Shown piece by piece: positions 44,201 to 55,529 of a DNA stretch of 64,000 nucleotides. The position numbers were made by a program, and so were the translations under genes. Source of the stretch: Oryzias latipes (Eukaryota > Chordata > Actinopteri > Beloniformes > Adrianichthyidae); the NCBI RefSeq assembly GCF_002234675.1, contig NC_019876.2:29463196-29527195 (forward strand), given 5' to 3'. A model generated the notes under the pieces. That model had not been told where the DNA came from. It searched no databases and worked only from the letters and a program-made list of their open reading frames with translations. Each line of letters starts with the position of its first letter. The first letter of the stretch is position 1.

Positions 44201-45562
44201 CAGAGTCTCCGTCAGTCTAATGAGCCCGCTGCTGCTCTGACCAAACTTCCCCATCAGCTGGATTTTCTGTGTGGATGACGAAGCCCCGCGGGGGCTGCCA
44301 CTTATAGAGAAGATCTTGCTGGTGGGGGGTTTGATGTGCGCCAGAGCCAGACCTTTATAACCCCTATTATCGATACTGTTGGCTATTTCAAACGAGGCTG
44401 CTGACTGCTGACAAGACACCACACTTTGGTCGAGTCCCTGAGACACGTTGACGTTTCCATATTTCAGGTCGACAAACGTGGACCACCTGTTGAGGCCCCG
44501 GCCGTGCTCTGACGCGGAGGACTCGCTGGAGGTGCTGAAATTAATGGTATCAAAGTAAGGGTAGGCCAGGCTCTTGAAGGCCCTGGCTGTCAGATTGCGC
44601 ACCTCCTTGTCGGCATCGTCCAGCTCACTGACTGCGCTGGACGTGCCGCTGGAGTCTGTGACCTCCTTCTTCCCCCTCAATTTGCCGCCAAAGTGCATGC
44701 GTCCCGGCGCAGCAATGAAGCACTTAGCTCTGTCACACAGCGTCTCTGCCTTCCCATCAACTCCTCTGAACACATAACGGCTCACGTCTCCGGAGCGCCT
44801 GGCACGATAAAGAATGTTTTCCTGTTCTTGAATGTTGCCCGGGTCATTTATAGCCCGGGAAGTGGCCCTGATTGACAGGCAGATCTGTCCCCCACCGTCT
44901 CCCCTGAACTGCTGCTGCTGCGGCGGCTTCCATGTGTTCTCATCTGAGCTGGGGAACGGATCGCTTTCACGCAGAGTGCTGACTCCTGCTGATGCGCCCT
45001 GAGCGCGCGCGGAGCAGAGCCCCGCCGCTCCATGATCGGCGTCAAAACTATAGTCCACAAACGAGTACACCCGCCTGTCATCCTCGATGTCCCAGCTGGT
45101 GGAGGAGCCCACGCCGAGGTCGTAGTCGCCTTCGTGGTCGGACAGCTCCGACAGCTCTATCTCGTGCGTGGTGATGTAGTGGGACTCGTCCTCCGTTACG
45201 CACTGGCCGGAGTCATCAGACAGCACCAGACTGACAACCTCCTCCTCATCATCCGAGTCACTCCTCCCGCTCAAACTGTTCCCGCCACTCTGTAATCCCG
45301 CATCAGGCTGCGCCAGTTTCAAATCATCCCCTTTGGACCGCTGCTTTGTCGTGGCGCACTCCTCTTTGTCTCCAGAGTTGAGGTGATCTTCAGGGTCTTT
45401 GACGCACGGCGGGAGATGAGCCCGGGAGGCTTTAAGGACCCCTCCTCTGTATGTTTCTCCTGCTGCCTCCTCTTCAACATCCGCCTCGCTTTTGATCGCC
45501 ATGCCAGGCTTCCGTTTCGGTGCGCAAAGAGATGCAGGGTTGCTGGGAACGACGACAGACAT
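41222..45562 (-). CDS. c4orf54: C4orf54-like DUF4585-family protein, single exon, 1446 aa
   Basis: One uninterrupted reading frame. The only clearly conserved domain is DUF4585 near residues 1265-1305 (RKMLLDPTTGNYYLVDTP, KRLFDPETGRYVDMP), followed by a proline/methionine-rich tail ending VVEHR. Upstream are acidic segments (SDDEEEVVSLVLSDDS, ESHYITTHEIELSELSDHEG), a conserved-looking core (AKCFIAAPGRMHFGGKLRGK; AFKSLAYPYFDTINFSTSSE; FVDLKYGNV) and a Gln run near residue 545. Much of the rest is predicted disordered and Ser-rich. Human C4orf54 also has one large coding exon and lies at 4q23 near TRMT10A, which agrees with the neighbour here. The biochemical role is not known to me. PROB1 shares DUF4585, but it is a less likely match given the neighbourhood. 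The start is the first ATG (MSVVVPSNP). Confidence 0.86.
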   Translation of the reverse strand: MSVVVPSNPASLCAPKRKPGMAIKSEADVEEEAAGETYRGGVLKASRAHLPPCVKDPEDHLNSGDKEECATTKQRSKGDDLKLAQPDAGLQSGGNSLSGRSDSDDEEEVVSLVLSDDSGQCVTEDESHYITTHEIELSELSDHEGDYDLGVGSSTSWDIEDDRRVYSFVDYSFDADHGAAGLCSARAQGASAGVSTLRESDPFPSSDENTWKPPQQQQFRGDGGGQICLSIRATSRAINDPGNIQEQENILYRARRSGDVSRYVFRGVDGKAETLCDRAKCFIAAPGRMHFGGKLRGKKEVTDSSGTSSAVSELDDADKEVRNLTARAFKSLAYPYFDTINFSTSSESSASEHGRGLNRWSTFVDLKYGNVNVSQGLDQSVVSCQQSAASFEIANSIDNRGYKGLALAHIKPPTSKIFSISGSPRGASSSTQKIQLMGKFGQSSSGLIRLTETLNFRCNVKAGMSGGERRTKSAQTPAGSRSTDEVTNSLQRSQDRGASKPPLNAMEDMQKKSVFASSLIKNVLSKKIQFEQERKMERGEISEQQQQQQQQRLQQQAPSPLHAHQGGLDSHGGKLGSRDLRSQSSRLSESSSDCAPVCVEQLGDFVDSGSCDSRSTHSWRKDPATRAPETNLASQNEAGIDTKKGALGASKSTLLRSQNSAFRCWKDGELEFQKDHKNAKTLEDRLPSADEGEGDLSSARSKLTKMSHLFVPSIQLLSGEEEDEGGQARRGDPSESGDNPGTKLRADSTFHLSESRNASASKSPEIKINLRSVRDDKSQAFGVSKRRAPILGSKAPSFSRADDFKCQALAAALKGESSDKVPHFMVRDIRENKGKLQTPIHQVRDVRKLVKSSYHFVSLDTSENKASSACADSHSEQRKQMQPRNPDPVSPIVIKCQSVNTNYPGKHPGNVEPAEQESLDSDKVTLGDAKSDPPLRAGGPTSHSSSEENPGLRTETQMKAEKGSELADKKPESKVANQVALEKLQAAVKTMEQLYVFEKNEWKRKSEPEPLTDSHVLSLITSEELGGADEEDVGCSDVDKTRRDSYPRTEASPGSEDPGSGEANDPFGSPQPSSSHDNSLLSKSHQAINVTSHRNTSDFKFCAAPSIHLSNNFTQTPFSDRNVAPKSPQLPVSVKISRKKEAGEWRNEEKFHVSNALSDNYLTIPVKSHPKESKQPPPADKTSGYSFSNQSKPTPPPNHQWSGSRSQEQHMPKTTHSSHGMQTPSPEIPPATIYHSLPLGMSPSQPQMYCFSPIMTPAPTLEPFHATQRKMLLDPTTGNYYLVDTPVQPATKRLFDPETGRYVDMPIPQPPMTPLPMPLPPMALSPGAYGQTYMIYPSFMPAPAVIPSRALVHSQMSLPSEAECGEKAPSQHNEGVYMESPFYMSTGTYHQAASGGQQQGAAAGRPQQTPTAVSQPIISITSQQGPRIIAPPSFDGTTMSFVVEHR
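43893..43936 (-). repeat. CAG/CTG microsatellite encoding polyglutamine
   Basis: Plus-strand (CTG)n with two interruptions, in frame in the C4orf54-like gene, gives a Gln run interrupted by RL. It is likely length-polymorphic. Confidence 0.9.
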
Positions 45563-46000
45563 TTGGTTCGTCAGCCCCGCGCCCCGTGCCGCGGTGTGTT
45601 CGCGTTCGCGCTGCTGGCTCGGTGCTGTCGCTCACTCTTCATGTCTGACGCGGCGGGATGGAGTGTCCATGCGTCTGGATCAGAGGTGGAGCCGGTGGCG
45701 CAGACTGAGGTGGCGCGCAGAGCTCCTCAGTGGGATGACAGACTCCTATGACACGGAGGCGCACATTCCGGCGGAGCGCCCACCGAGTCTCACGCGGAGA
45801 GTCTAAAAAAGACCGGAGACATCAGCGGCGTTCAGGACACGTGACCATCGTCTGACACAAAAAAGACAGAGCGATAATCTAAAGTTCCAGTTCAGTTTAG
45901 ATCCATTCTCCATTTTTCCTGTCATCAGACACGCAAACACAAACAGAACAGAAACATTTAAACAGATTTCTCCATTTTTTTCTGTCTCACTTGTCAAAGT
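45563..46000. promoter_or_regulatory. GC-rich 5' region of the C4orf54-like gene
   Basis: About 45563-45800 is CpG-rich, unlike the AT-rich sequence beyond 45850. It contains GACACGTGACC (an E-box, CACGTG, at 45838-45843). The transcription start is not determinable. Confidence 0.4.
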
Positions 46001-48661
46001 TTGTTAAAGGATTTTAAATCTTTCGTGAGTTTTCCGCAGCATCTGCAGGATTCAGTGTTTCAAATATTCTCATAAATACGCAGGAAAAACCAGATGACGT
46101 TTGTTTTATATGCAGTTCATATCATCAGATGTCTACATTCACAGGTTGAAAAGTTATGACTCCTCCCACTTGTCTTTTTTTAATCCAACTATGTCTTTAT
46201 GCTGAAAGGAAAATCCAATCATTAAACGTCGATTTAGTCATTTTGACCTTTCCTTACGTTTCCTGAAGCCCAACAGGAACAGCTGCCTGTGGCCCCTTTT
46301 CTATTGGATTGAAAGCAAAATCCCCCTTGATGGAGTGAAAGTAAAGCTGGAAGCCTGCGATAATAAAATACTGTTTCTATTTGGATATTTTACAGCGATT
46401 TCTCCTAATTGAAATGAAAATACCTTCAAAATGAGGATTTTCAGAACAACTATTAGGTTAAGAATATCTGCAGTTAAAATGGATTAAATAATTGCAGACA
46501 AAAACTGAATCATGACATCACTAGAATATAAACGTGCAAAGAAAAGCGTGTAAAGATCATGTTTGTTATGTTATGTAGCATTTACAGCAGGGAGCAGGAA
46601 GTGTTCAGTTACAGATGTTGTGGAAGGACTTTTTTCTCATCTATCAGCTGAGGAAGGATCAGAAAAAGCAGATGAGGAGGAGCAAAATACCTCAGGTTCA
46701 GAGGAAGAACTCCTCCCAAGGAGAAGTTTTAGAAACGGTTTTCACGCCTTCCCAAGACGCCTTTCTTTGCCGTGATGGTTGCAGGTCTGTGCAGATGTGT
46801 TGCTCAGGTGAATTACAGACTGGATGGGCAGACACTGGCCCCGCCTACATGTGCAGAACCTGACCACACCTGTGCTTTTAGGCATCATCCAAACCCGTTC
46901 AGCACTAATATCACGGAAATGCACTGAATGAACCGTAGAAGAGTGAACCTGTGACAAACACACCAGTCTGGAAACGAGTTTTCACGTAGATTTCAAAAAC
47001 AAAATCATCTTTTTGAAAGCGCAGATGCTTCCAGTGAGCAGAAGACAACAAGGTGGAAAAAAGAATCTGCAGGCAGCTCATTTCTGCCAGGCTGCTGGTC
47101 ACAGAAACAGAAAGGCCTGAGAGTTTCTACTTGATAAGCAGTTTAAGCATTTCTAAGAACCACTTCCTGAAATGTTTCAGCAGCTTTATGACCAGAAGGA
47201 AGAACCAAAACGCACCTCCCTGCTGTGGATGTCCCCGCGTCACTGTGGCATGATGAGACCTTTTTATGGATGAGCAGAAGGTCAGAAGTGCTGCTAGACC
47301 AGTTTCCTCAGCCTGAATGACGGACATGCAGCTTCAGGCAGCAGGAAACGTGGCGGGCTGTGAGGGGAAATCAGTCCAACACCTGATAGTGAGAGGTCAA
47401 CAGCAGCATACCAGCTAAAGGACAGACTGACTGACTGACTGATGGGGCTCCCCGGGGGGTCCTGCAGGGACCACCAAGAGCCTCAGAGGAGCCACAGGTC
47501 AACAGTTGTTTCATTGGCAGCATTTTGACTGGAGGTTCCCCGTCAGGCTGCCACAGATGTGATTGATAGTCATTAAAACTCAAATGAACAGCAGAACTTC
47601 CTAACATTTAGCCGAAGGAATTTCACATTTATACTCAGAAACGTCTCTGATTATTGATGGAGAAAGAACCAGTTTAGTGGACACGGTTCTATGCAGTAAA
47701 ATCAAATTGTTTCACCTAAAAGCCTGAAACAAAAGTTTCTTTATTTTGTGTAATGAAAATAAAATTGAGATGTTTTTTAGGCTGATAAAAGACAGGAAAT
47801 AACTTTTTTTACATTTGATGCATATAAAAATGTCCCCCCCCCCCCCCCCCCGTCATCAATTTGGATGTTTCCTTTTGTTCTGCAAAAAAGAAAAACAGTG
47901 AATAATCATTCTAACCCATCATCAACAGAGATGATATCCATCCTCCCTCCTACTCATTTAACTGCATTTATTTTTGCATCATCCAAGTCAATTAGCCACC
48001 ATTTAAAACGAACAACCATTTTTGGTAAATATTGTCGTATTTATGCATGATTGAATGAATAAAAGATTTCACACTAGTTGGTTTAAAGGCATAAGTATGC
48101 TTGTGTGAACACTATCTGTTTTGTGTACATGTTGACATGTGGACATTTTTTCAGCTAGCAGGTGTGTTGATGACATTTCAGTGTGTGTGTGAACAGGCCC
48201 CGCCCTTTTTGTACTACATTTGAACTGTACCGTAATGATAAACAACCAGTAAACTTCCTCTATGCTGCTTCATGGTCTTACCCCCCCCTCCCACTATCAC
48301 CCCCCCCCCCCCCCTCTCTCTTCTTTCCTTTTCCGTCCGGTCCAACACCAAAGATTTTCAGACATGATTGAAATTAATAAAGTTTGGCCTCAATTACAAA
48401 AGGGGTTTATTCAGACATACCTTTGGTTTGTCTGAAGATGAATAACCCCTCTTGTTAAAGTAAAATATGTCCAACACAAGAGGCCGTCAACTCTCATCTG
48501 TCTGCCCAGCTGTTGGACAGGACAAGTAAAAAAATAAAATAAAATAAAATAAAATACTGTCGTGCTGTGCTTTCCCGGTGATGGCGATTCAGGACGTCCA
48601 TGGAGGGAAATCACTTTACTCCACAAGCACTCTTTGCTCTGAAACCTTTACTCGTCTTGAT
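46001..48661. other. Gene-free stretch with poly-C runs
   Basis: No supported coding sequence. An 18-nt poly-C run lies at 47834-47851 and a 15-nt run at about 48300-48314. An imperfect inverted repeat (AGGGGTTTATTCAGACA / TGTCTGAAGATGAATAACC) spans 48400-48450. (AAAAT)n occurs near 48530-48556. Confidence 0.5.
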
Positions 48662-48707
48662 CAGGTGAGTACAGGTGAGTACAGGTGAGTACAGGTGAGT
48701 ACAGGTA
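48662..48707. repeat. 10-bp tandem repeat CAGGTGAGTA, four units plus a partial
   Basis: Four perfect head-to-tail copies followed by CAGGTAAAG. Each unit is a consensus 5' splice site (CAG/GTGAGT). Confidence 0.92.
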
Positions 48708-50129
48708 AAGGTTTTTTCCCAGTTATAGGTTTGTGATAGTAGCTCCGCCTCAGAACAGCAGCGACACCTCTCCATGCGATGAGCTCCTTCTAGATCTTTT
48801 CACTTCACACACAACTTAGTCTGACCTCCCAGCATGGCCTTACTTCCCTTAACCAATAGGAACAGGCTGACAGGAGGTTATCTTATGTTGAAGTAACAAT
48901 CCTGTGAACATTTTACTCACATTCATGAATAACACTCATCATTATTTTCAGATATTTTAGAAGTTTTCCTCCTGAGCTGATCATTGTGGTTTTCTGAGAT
49001 GATTGCAATAATCTATTTTTCATGTTCTGAAGGCAAAAACGCACAGGATAGAATCCAAACAGATGAGTTTTCATCCATCAGCTGTTTGATGAACTCAGGT
49101 TCTCCTGTAAACTTCAGGTCATTGACAGAATTGTCCTCACAGTTAAATCAGTTTTATCAAAGTTAAAAAACACAATTTGATCTAAAAAAGAGTTTTTAAT
49201 CAACAGGAAATCATTCTGGACATCATGTGAGGTGGTGGGTTTAAATCCAGGGTCAGATTAGACTAAAGATGAGACCTCACTCTGCATTTAAGGCCAGATT
49301 GAGGGTCTAAGCCCCCCCCCCAACAACACAGCTCATCATCCAGACGTAAAGACAGACTTTTTCCACTTCAGCTGTAACTGACTAAAGCCAAATACAAGCT
49401 CACTTCAAGAACTTTATTCCATCTTTTCTGTCCATAACAATGCTCCCAAAAATACTCAGACCCCAGGGCTATGACTAATTCCTGGTCGATACATGCGAGT
49501 TCAGCATTTGGCTGCTGTGCGCCGTCTGTCAGTCAGGCGACATCTCAGGGAGCATTGACTATTTTTCCTTTTTCAGTTCTTTGTGTACCAAAACTATAAT
49601 ATGCTTACTTTTGGCATAACTTATGAGTTTTTTAACAAATTACTAGTTTTCCAAGGAGACGGGAATAATCAACCAGGGAGTTAATGAGAAAAACTGGCTC
49701 CAATGTCTTTACCTATGAGATATAGAGGCTACTCTTTCACAGTCCAACCTGCCAGAATTTAGCGAGGACAAACCAAAACAGTCCAGAACACAGGAGGAAG
49801 TGTCAACAGAATCTAAAAAATAAAAAGTATATACTCTGCCAAACCAGAAAACGCCAGAGTCAACAGTCTACAGCGGGAAAAAAATATGCGAGGCAGAATT
49901 CAACGTGGAATGAAATCCTCCAGAGAAATCGTTCCACACAGTGGAATCCCCTCCAATTAATCCAAAGATCCAAAAAAAAACAAAGACAATTCCAACAACG
50001 AGAAAAACTACAATCTCCAGCAGAACACAGCAAGTTAGAAACCAAAAAGAAACTCACAGAAATCCAAGATGGGGACTCCAGGAATCCACCGAGACCCAGC
50101 AAATGAGCTGACAGCAGAGGGAACCTGCA

Positions 50130-50200
50130 GGATACATGCAGGTGAGACAGGTGATGGATGCAGGTGAGACAGGTGATGGATGCAGGTGAGACAGGTGAGG
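50130..50200. repeat. 22-bp tandem repeat (TGCAGGTGAGACAGGTGATGGA), three units
   Basis: Three near-identical copies. The surrounding 49400-50310 looks like a dispersed fish repeat ending GGAGGAGCCTGACA, with no coding content. Confidence 0.8.
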
Positions 50201-51089
50201 ACTGCCAGTAGACTAATCAGCAGGCGGAGAAAGATGTCTGCCAACCGCCAAGGAACCACAGAAGAAGAAGAAGAAGGAGGGGGAGGAGCCTGACAACAGG
50301 AAACAACTTTTTTTCAGAGACTTAAGTGTGTTTTTAAAAAGTATTACTAGATTCTGTTTGATCTTTTCTTTGTTAGAACAGGTTTGAACATCTGATGGAG
50401 TGTTTCTGTCTCTCAGAGCTTCAGTCAGGAAGGTGTCAGCCACAGAGGGGGGGGGGACTAATTGGTATGAATAACTGGGCATGTGGAGGCTTGGCTGGCA
50501 AAGATCTTGACCTCTCCACTGGGTTCTACTGGGGGCAGGGGGCAACAGAATCCTCTCAAGCCTCTGCCAAGAGTGTCATGTAGTGGGGTGTGTAAGGGAA
50601 ACTGGAGATGAAGCTCTGCTTGTTTCTCAGCTCGCCATGTGTCCAAAGCCTGGCGTCCCATTCCGACGTGGTCTTGGCGGGAGGGCGTGGTCAAAGAGTA
50701 CGTCTGCAAACCTCAAACTGACATGCGTTTTTTCCACTGCAGGGTAAAATCCCTGCAACCAAAATCTCCAACGAATGGGAGAGGAGCTAGAAGTAACTCA
50801 TTTACAAAGTAATCCAATACAGTAGCTTTACTTTTTGCTACAACTATTGGTGTCAGACATATCAGACTTTGTCTCTGTTGGTAACTTGAGGACTTTATGT
50901 CATCTTTTCATAACAATGAGTGTCCATAGCTGTTCTTAGCTGCCCGTTGGAGAAGATGTGGATTTTATTGAAGTAAAATGAACTTTAGAGCTCATTTAAT
51001 CCTGGAAGCACAGGATTGGGGTTGAAGAACCCAGGACAGCAAACTACAAAAATGTCTCTGGGGACAAATGTGGAACTGATCCGATTAGA

Positions 51090-51190
51090 AAAAGATAGAA
51101 TTCCATCTAAGTGTGTTCTGTCACCCCAAAGAGAATGAAAACGGTCGTTTGACATGGTGGGGGTAGTGTGATGGTTTGGGACTGCATCCA
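51090..51190 (+). pseudogene. Short Tc1-like transposase fragment
   Basis: The frame at 51153-51188 reads HGGGSVMVWDCI, the conserved catalytic-core strand of Tc1 transposases. Flanking frames are not recognisable. Confidence 0.65.
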
Positions 51191-52849
51191 TTCACTAAGC
51201 GATCTTCAGAAAACCTTACGGAGTAGATCAAACCGTCACTTCGTCATTTTTGTGTGATTTTTGTGAAATTCCATACAAAGTCGGCAGAGATGCTTCCAAA
51301 CTTGAACAAATCCGTTGGTAGGTGATGTGATTGTCGTCACAAAGTGTTCAGATTGGTTTTTGAATGGTGGTAATGATTGATGTGTTCTACTAAACAGCTT
51401 TATAACCTTACCTGAACGTTCATTCATCCACCCACCTGACCACAAAAAACAACTTTGGTTCCTCCCTAAACTCCCAGAACCGTCTCTGTCTGCCCCATGA
51501 AAGGACACCCAGACGCAGGGTAAATGTCAGTCAGAAGGTATCTGTGAATTCGTAGGAGATCACTCCTGCATCACGATCCTCAGGAGAAGACCAGCTAAAT
51601 ATGTCTTCAAATCTGGTATCAGGTCGTTTGATGCGTCACCAATAATCTCTGGTCTTAGTTCAATTCATTATTGGTAATATGATCAAGTATACAAAAATGG
51701 TTGCACCTGATAAAACCCAGGGGTTTGGGGCAAACCACGACATGAGGCTATACAGTGACCGCTTTGGATGTCGGGTCAAACCGGGTCAGAACTCTTCTGG
51801 AATTTTGTCTCCAGCGAAGTGAGCTGCTGGATCTGAGGCGCAGGCGATGTTTGAACTTGGTTTGCTTCAGGACGGAGCTGCGTCTGTCCGTCATTCCTCC
51901 GTCTCTTGACATGGTCTTCGCCTGTAACCTCAGCGGGCCAGGCGGAGGCTGTAGAGAAACCGTCCTGCTGAGGCTCTGCACAGCAGATTCCTGCAGGAAC
52001 CGTCAGTGGAGCCACGCAGGGTTCTGCTGAAACGTAGGTCTCTGCAGCCGAGTGTAGGTCCAGAATAGTTGCTGTCATTTTGCCTAAAGTGCAGGCTTTT
52101 GCTCTAAACGTTGACTGAAGCAAGACTTGGGTTACTGTAAACTCAGCCTCAGACGGGATATATTTAGACGGACATTTCTGTCAGCTAGCCTGGTGACAGC
52201 AGGTCTTCGGAATATCCCATTACTTCTGGAGTCCACATTAAAACAGCAGGCAGTCCGCGATGTCGGCTCATTAGTCAAAAAGGATTAGGAAGGCGTCATA
52301 AGTGGTTAACGAGAAGAGGGCACTAAGAAAGACACGCCTTTCCCCAGAGACGTCTTCCACTGTGATGGTCACACTCTGCATAGCAGCAGCAAACACAAAT
52401 ACATGCATGTCATCAACACTGAGGTCACAGGGGTAATCGACCCGCTTTGACGCTCTGAGAAGTCGCTACGAGTTAAAGTTATTCGTGTTTCGCAGAACTG
52501 CTGTGGGTCTTCCACAGAGAGAAACAGAAAAGGCCACAGACTCCAACAGTGAGTGGAAGTCGACCCAGCAGCAGGCGATGTTTGTGTAGATGTGAAGACA
52601 CACTCATCCCTCCGTCTCCTGACCTCCGTTCTGTCCAAAGGAACCTGCTGTGTTTGGCCAAAGGCCGCTTCGGTTCGTCCTGGACAAGCTTCCACTGTCC
52701 CCTCAGAAAAACCAGCAACCAGTCTGCAGTTCAGAAGAACTCCTACTACCACGAGTACACAATGTCTAACTTTTGTCTTTTTACACACAACATGACTTCC
52801 TTTACGCCCCACTCTTAATCTTTTGATCTATTATCAAAGCCGTCAGTGG
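51191..52849. other. Gene-free stretch
   Basis: Short ORFs on both strands without family resemblance. Two GC-rich blocks at 51830-52040 and 52560-52700 share wording such as CCTCCGTCTC(T/C)TGAC, suggesting a diverged repeat. Confidence 0.4.
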
Positions 52850-53110
52850 TCTTTTAGTTCTGATGATGACGGCTTTTTTAGCCCAAAATGTCGTTTTCTA
52901 GGACATTGTTTCTGCAGTTCATCAGAAAATCACCCCTGAGGTGGGGGGTGGTGTTGTAAGCCCGCCCCCACTTCCCGCCATTGCTTTGTTTACGCTCTAC
53001 TGCTAGCTTACAGCCCCAAGCTAACATTAGCGGTGCTACAAAAATAGCAGCAACATCAGAGCTTGTCCAGCCATACGGTTCTGATCCAGATTCTTTTTCA
53101 GACCAGGACA
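52850..53110 (-). repeat. Family 3 GC-rich interspersed repeat, copy in reverse
   Basis: On the minus strand it reads GCTAATGTTAGCTTGGGG, CTGTAAGCTAGCAGTAGAGC, GTAAACAAAG, then CACCTCAGGGGTGATTTTCT and GTCCTAGAAAACGAC. The same landmarks occur at 58240-58510, 60690-60820, 63843-64000 and 25790-25870. Confidence 0.75.
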
Positions 53111-54374
53111 TTAAAGATCTACATACCCACAATAATAAGAGAAAATGCAAATAATGTTATTTTTCAAAAACAACTGAAACTGTGGCTTTTGGAGACTCAC
53201 ATGTGCGATGAGAGAGGACAAAGCAAGCACTGATTTGAAAGTATGTTTATATTATCTTCAGTGTTTATCTTCATATTATTTTGTATTCTTTGTTTGCTAA
53301 ATGTATGTGTATTGTCTGTCTCGCAAACTGTTTTATTCCTTTAAATATCAACCTGTCAAGCCTCTCCAGATGGAAATGAGCCTGCGGCTTTAATCTGTCT
53401 TATTTACATTGGTTTGATTGTTCGTTAATACGCATCGTCCTCTTCTTACTAAAGTTAACATGTCTGGCTGAAAGTGGATGCATCAGAATGGAGCAGAGCC
53501 GCTCCGTAACAGTTTCTACGTCACTAACATGTCAACCTCTGCTTGTTACATGAATCTGATTTTGTCATTTGTTTCCGTGCAGGCTGGCTGTGACTCCGCC
53601 CCCTTTGGTGGAGCAGTCACAGCTGCCTTCATCAAGTAAAAAAGAATTCCTATTTTAACTTTCACCACTTTAGACTGACTTTAATGAAACACTGGTAAAC
53701 CACGTTTGGGAACAATGGAGCCGCTAAAACACAAGAGGTCAGACTAAACAAACATGATGCAGAGGAAAACCAACATGTGACCAAACAAACACGACAACAC
53801 GACTACTGACACTGATGACATGAGCAGCTGAGCTGGGAGACGACTGAAACCTGCAGAAGGTCACAGAAAAGCAGAGCATTGCTGAGCAGAAATACTCAAA
53901 CAGAACCAAGCCTGACATCAGGTTGGACAAACATCCATTCAGTTTCAGGTAAATCAGCAGGAAAAAGCTGGAGTTTGGTGGAACTGAGCTGCAGGGTTCT
54001 TGGAGCTGTAATGACTGAGAGCGGATGATGTTGCAAACAGCTGGCAGAGTCATTAAACCCACACCCATCTGTCAGGGTAGATGATATAGTCCTCATGAGC
54101 CACAGATATACTAGAAGAGACCCAGATAATGTATACTTTTTATTACCTTTAGCTTGCTGTAACTAAAATCAACAGCACTGCGTGTAACCTTTTCCCTCCA
54201 ACTCAATGCAGCCTGACATCATGTGGTTCTTCCTGTTCGTGCACCGTGTTCTATTGCCTCTTCAGAGAACAAGAAAACGCTTTGCTTTCAATTTCTGCTG
54301 CAGTATCTCTGAAGGCTCTCTTCTCTCATCAGGGATTTTTAGGATTTCAGCGGTTTCTGCAGTTGTGGTGCTGT

Positions 54375-55500
54375 TGTGTGTTTGATTGGGTGTTGGGTTT
54401 TTGGTTTGTTGATTAGTTGTTGGGGTTTTGGGTTGTGTGTTTGATTGGTTGATGGGTTTTTGGTTTGTTGATTAGTTGTTGGGGTTTTGGGTTGTGTGTT
54501 TGATTGGTTGATGGGTTTTTGGTTTGTTGATTAGTTGTTGGGGTTTTGGGTTGTGTGTTTGATTGGTTGATGGGTTTTTGGTTTGTTGATTAGTTGTTGG
54601 GGTTTTGGGTTGTGTGTTTGATTGGTTGATGGGTTTTTGGTTTGTTAATTGGTTGTTGGGGTTTTGGGTTGTGTGTTTGATTGGTTGATGGGTTTTTGGT
54701 TTGTTGATTAGTTGTTGGGGTTTTTGGTTGTGTGTTTGATTGGTTGATGGGTTTTCGGTTTGTTGATTGGTTGTTGGGGTTTTGGGTTGTGTGTTTGATT
54801 GATTGATGGGTTTTTGGTTTGTTGATTGGTTGTTGGGGTTTTGGGTTGTGTGTTTGATTGGTTGATGGGTTTTTGGTTTGTTGATTAGTTGTTGGGGTTT
54901 TGGGTTGTGTGTTTGATTGGTTGATGGGTTTTTGGTTTGTTGATTAGTTGTTGGGGTTTTGGGTTGTGTGTTTGATTGGTTGATGGGTTTTTGGTTTGTT
55001 GATTGGTTGTTGGGGTTTTGGGTTGTGTGTTTGATTGGTTGATGGGTTTTTGGTTTGTTGGTTGGTTGTTGGGGTTTTGGGTTGTGTGTTTGATTGGTTG
55101 ATGGGTTTTCGGTTTGTTGATTGGTTGTTGGGGTTTTGGGTTGTGTGTTTGATTGGTTGATGGGTTTTCGGTTTGTTGATTGGTTGTTGGGGTTTTGGGT
55201 TGTGTGTTTGATTGGTTGATGGGTTTTCGGTTTGTTGATTGGTTGTTGGGGTTTTGGGTTGTGTGTTTGATTGGTTGATGGGTTTTTGGTTTGTTGATTG
55301 GTTGTTGGGGTTTTGGGTTGTGTGTTTGATTGGTTGATGGGTTTTTGGTTTGTTGATTGGTTGTTGGGGTTTTGGGTTGTGTGTTTGCTTGGTTGATGGG
55401 ATTTTGGTTTGTTGGTTGGTTGATTGGTCGTTGGGTGTTTGAGGTGTGTTTGATTGTTGGGTTTTTGGGTTGAATGTTTGCTTGGTTGATTGGTTGTTGG
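54375..55500. repeat. 59-bp G/T minisatellite, about 17 units
   Basis: Consensus blocks GGGTTGTGTGTTTGATTGGT, TGATGGGTTTTTGGTTTG, TTGATTAGTTGTTGGGGTTT repeat every 59 bp. Main variants are TTTTTGG/TTTTCGG and GATTAG/GATTGG. The plus strand is nearly free of C. A 214-codon antisense frame (NQTHNPKPQQPINKPKTH) exists only because the unit lacks stops on that strand. Confidence 0.95.
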
Positions 55501-55529
55501 GTGTTTTGCATGGAAAACCAGGATGACAT

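Noticed and set aside
41320-45806. Many 60-147-aa plus-strand ORFs
   Set aside because: Antisense shadows of the 1446-aa single-exon gene in GC-rich codons.
46563-46863. Acidic ORFs (EEGSEKADEEEQNTSGSEEE)
   Set aside because: Reminiscent of a transposase-derived N-terminus, but too short and unsupported by any downstream domain.
54885-55529. 214-aa minus-strand ORF rich in N, P, Q, T
   Set aside because: Produced by a 59-bp minisatellite without stops; the unit length is not a multiple of three, so the repeated protein motif only reflects frame rotation.
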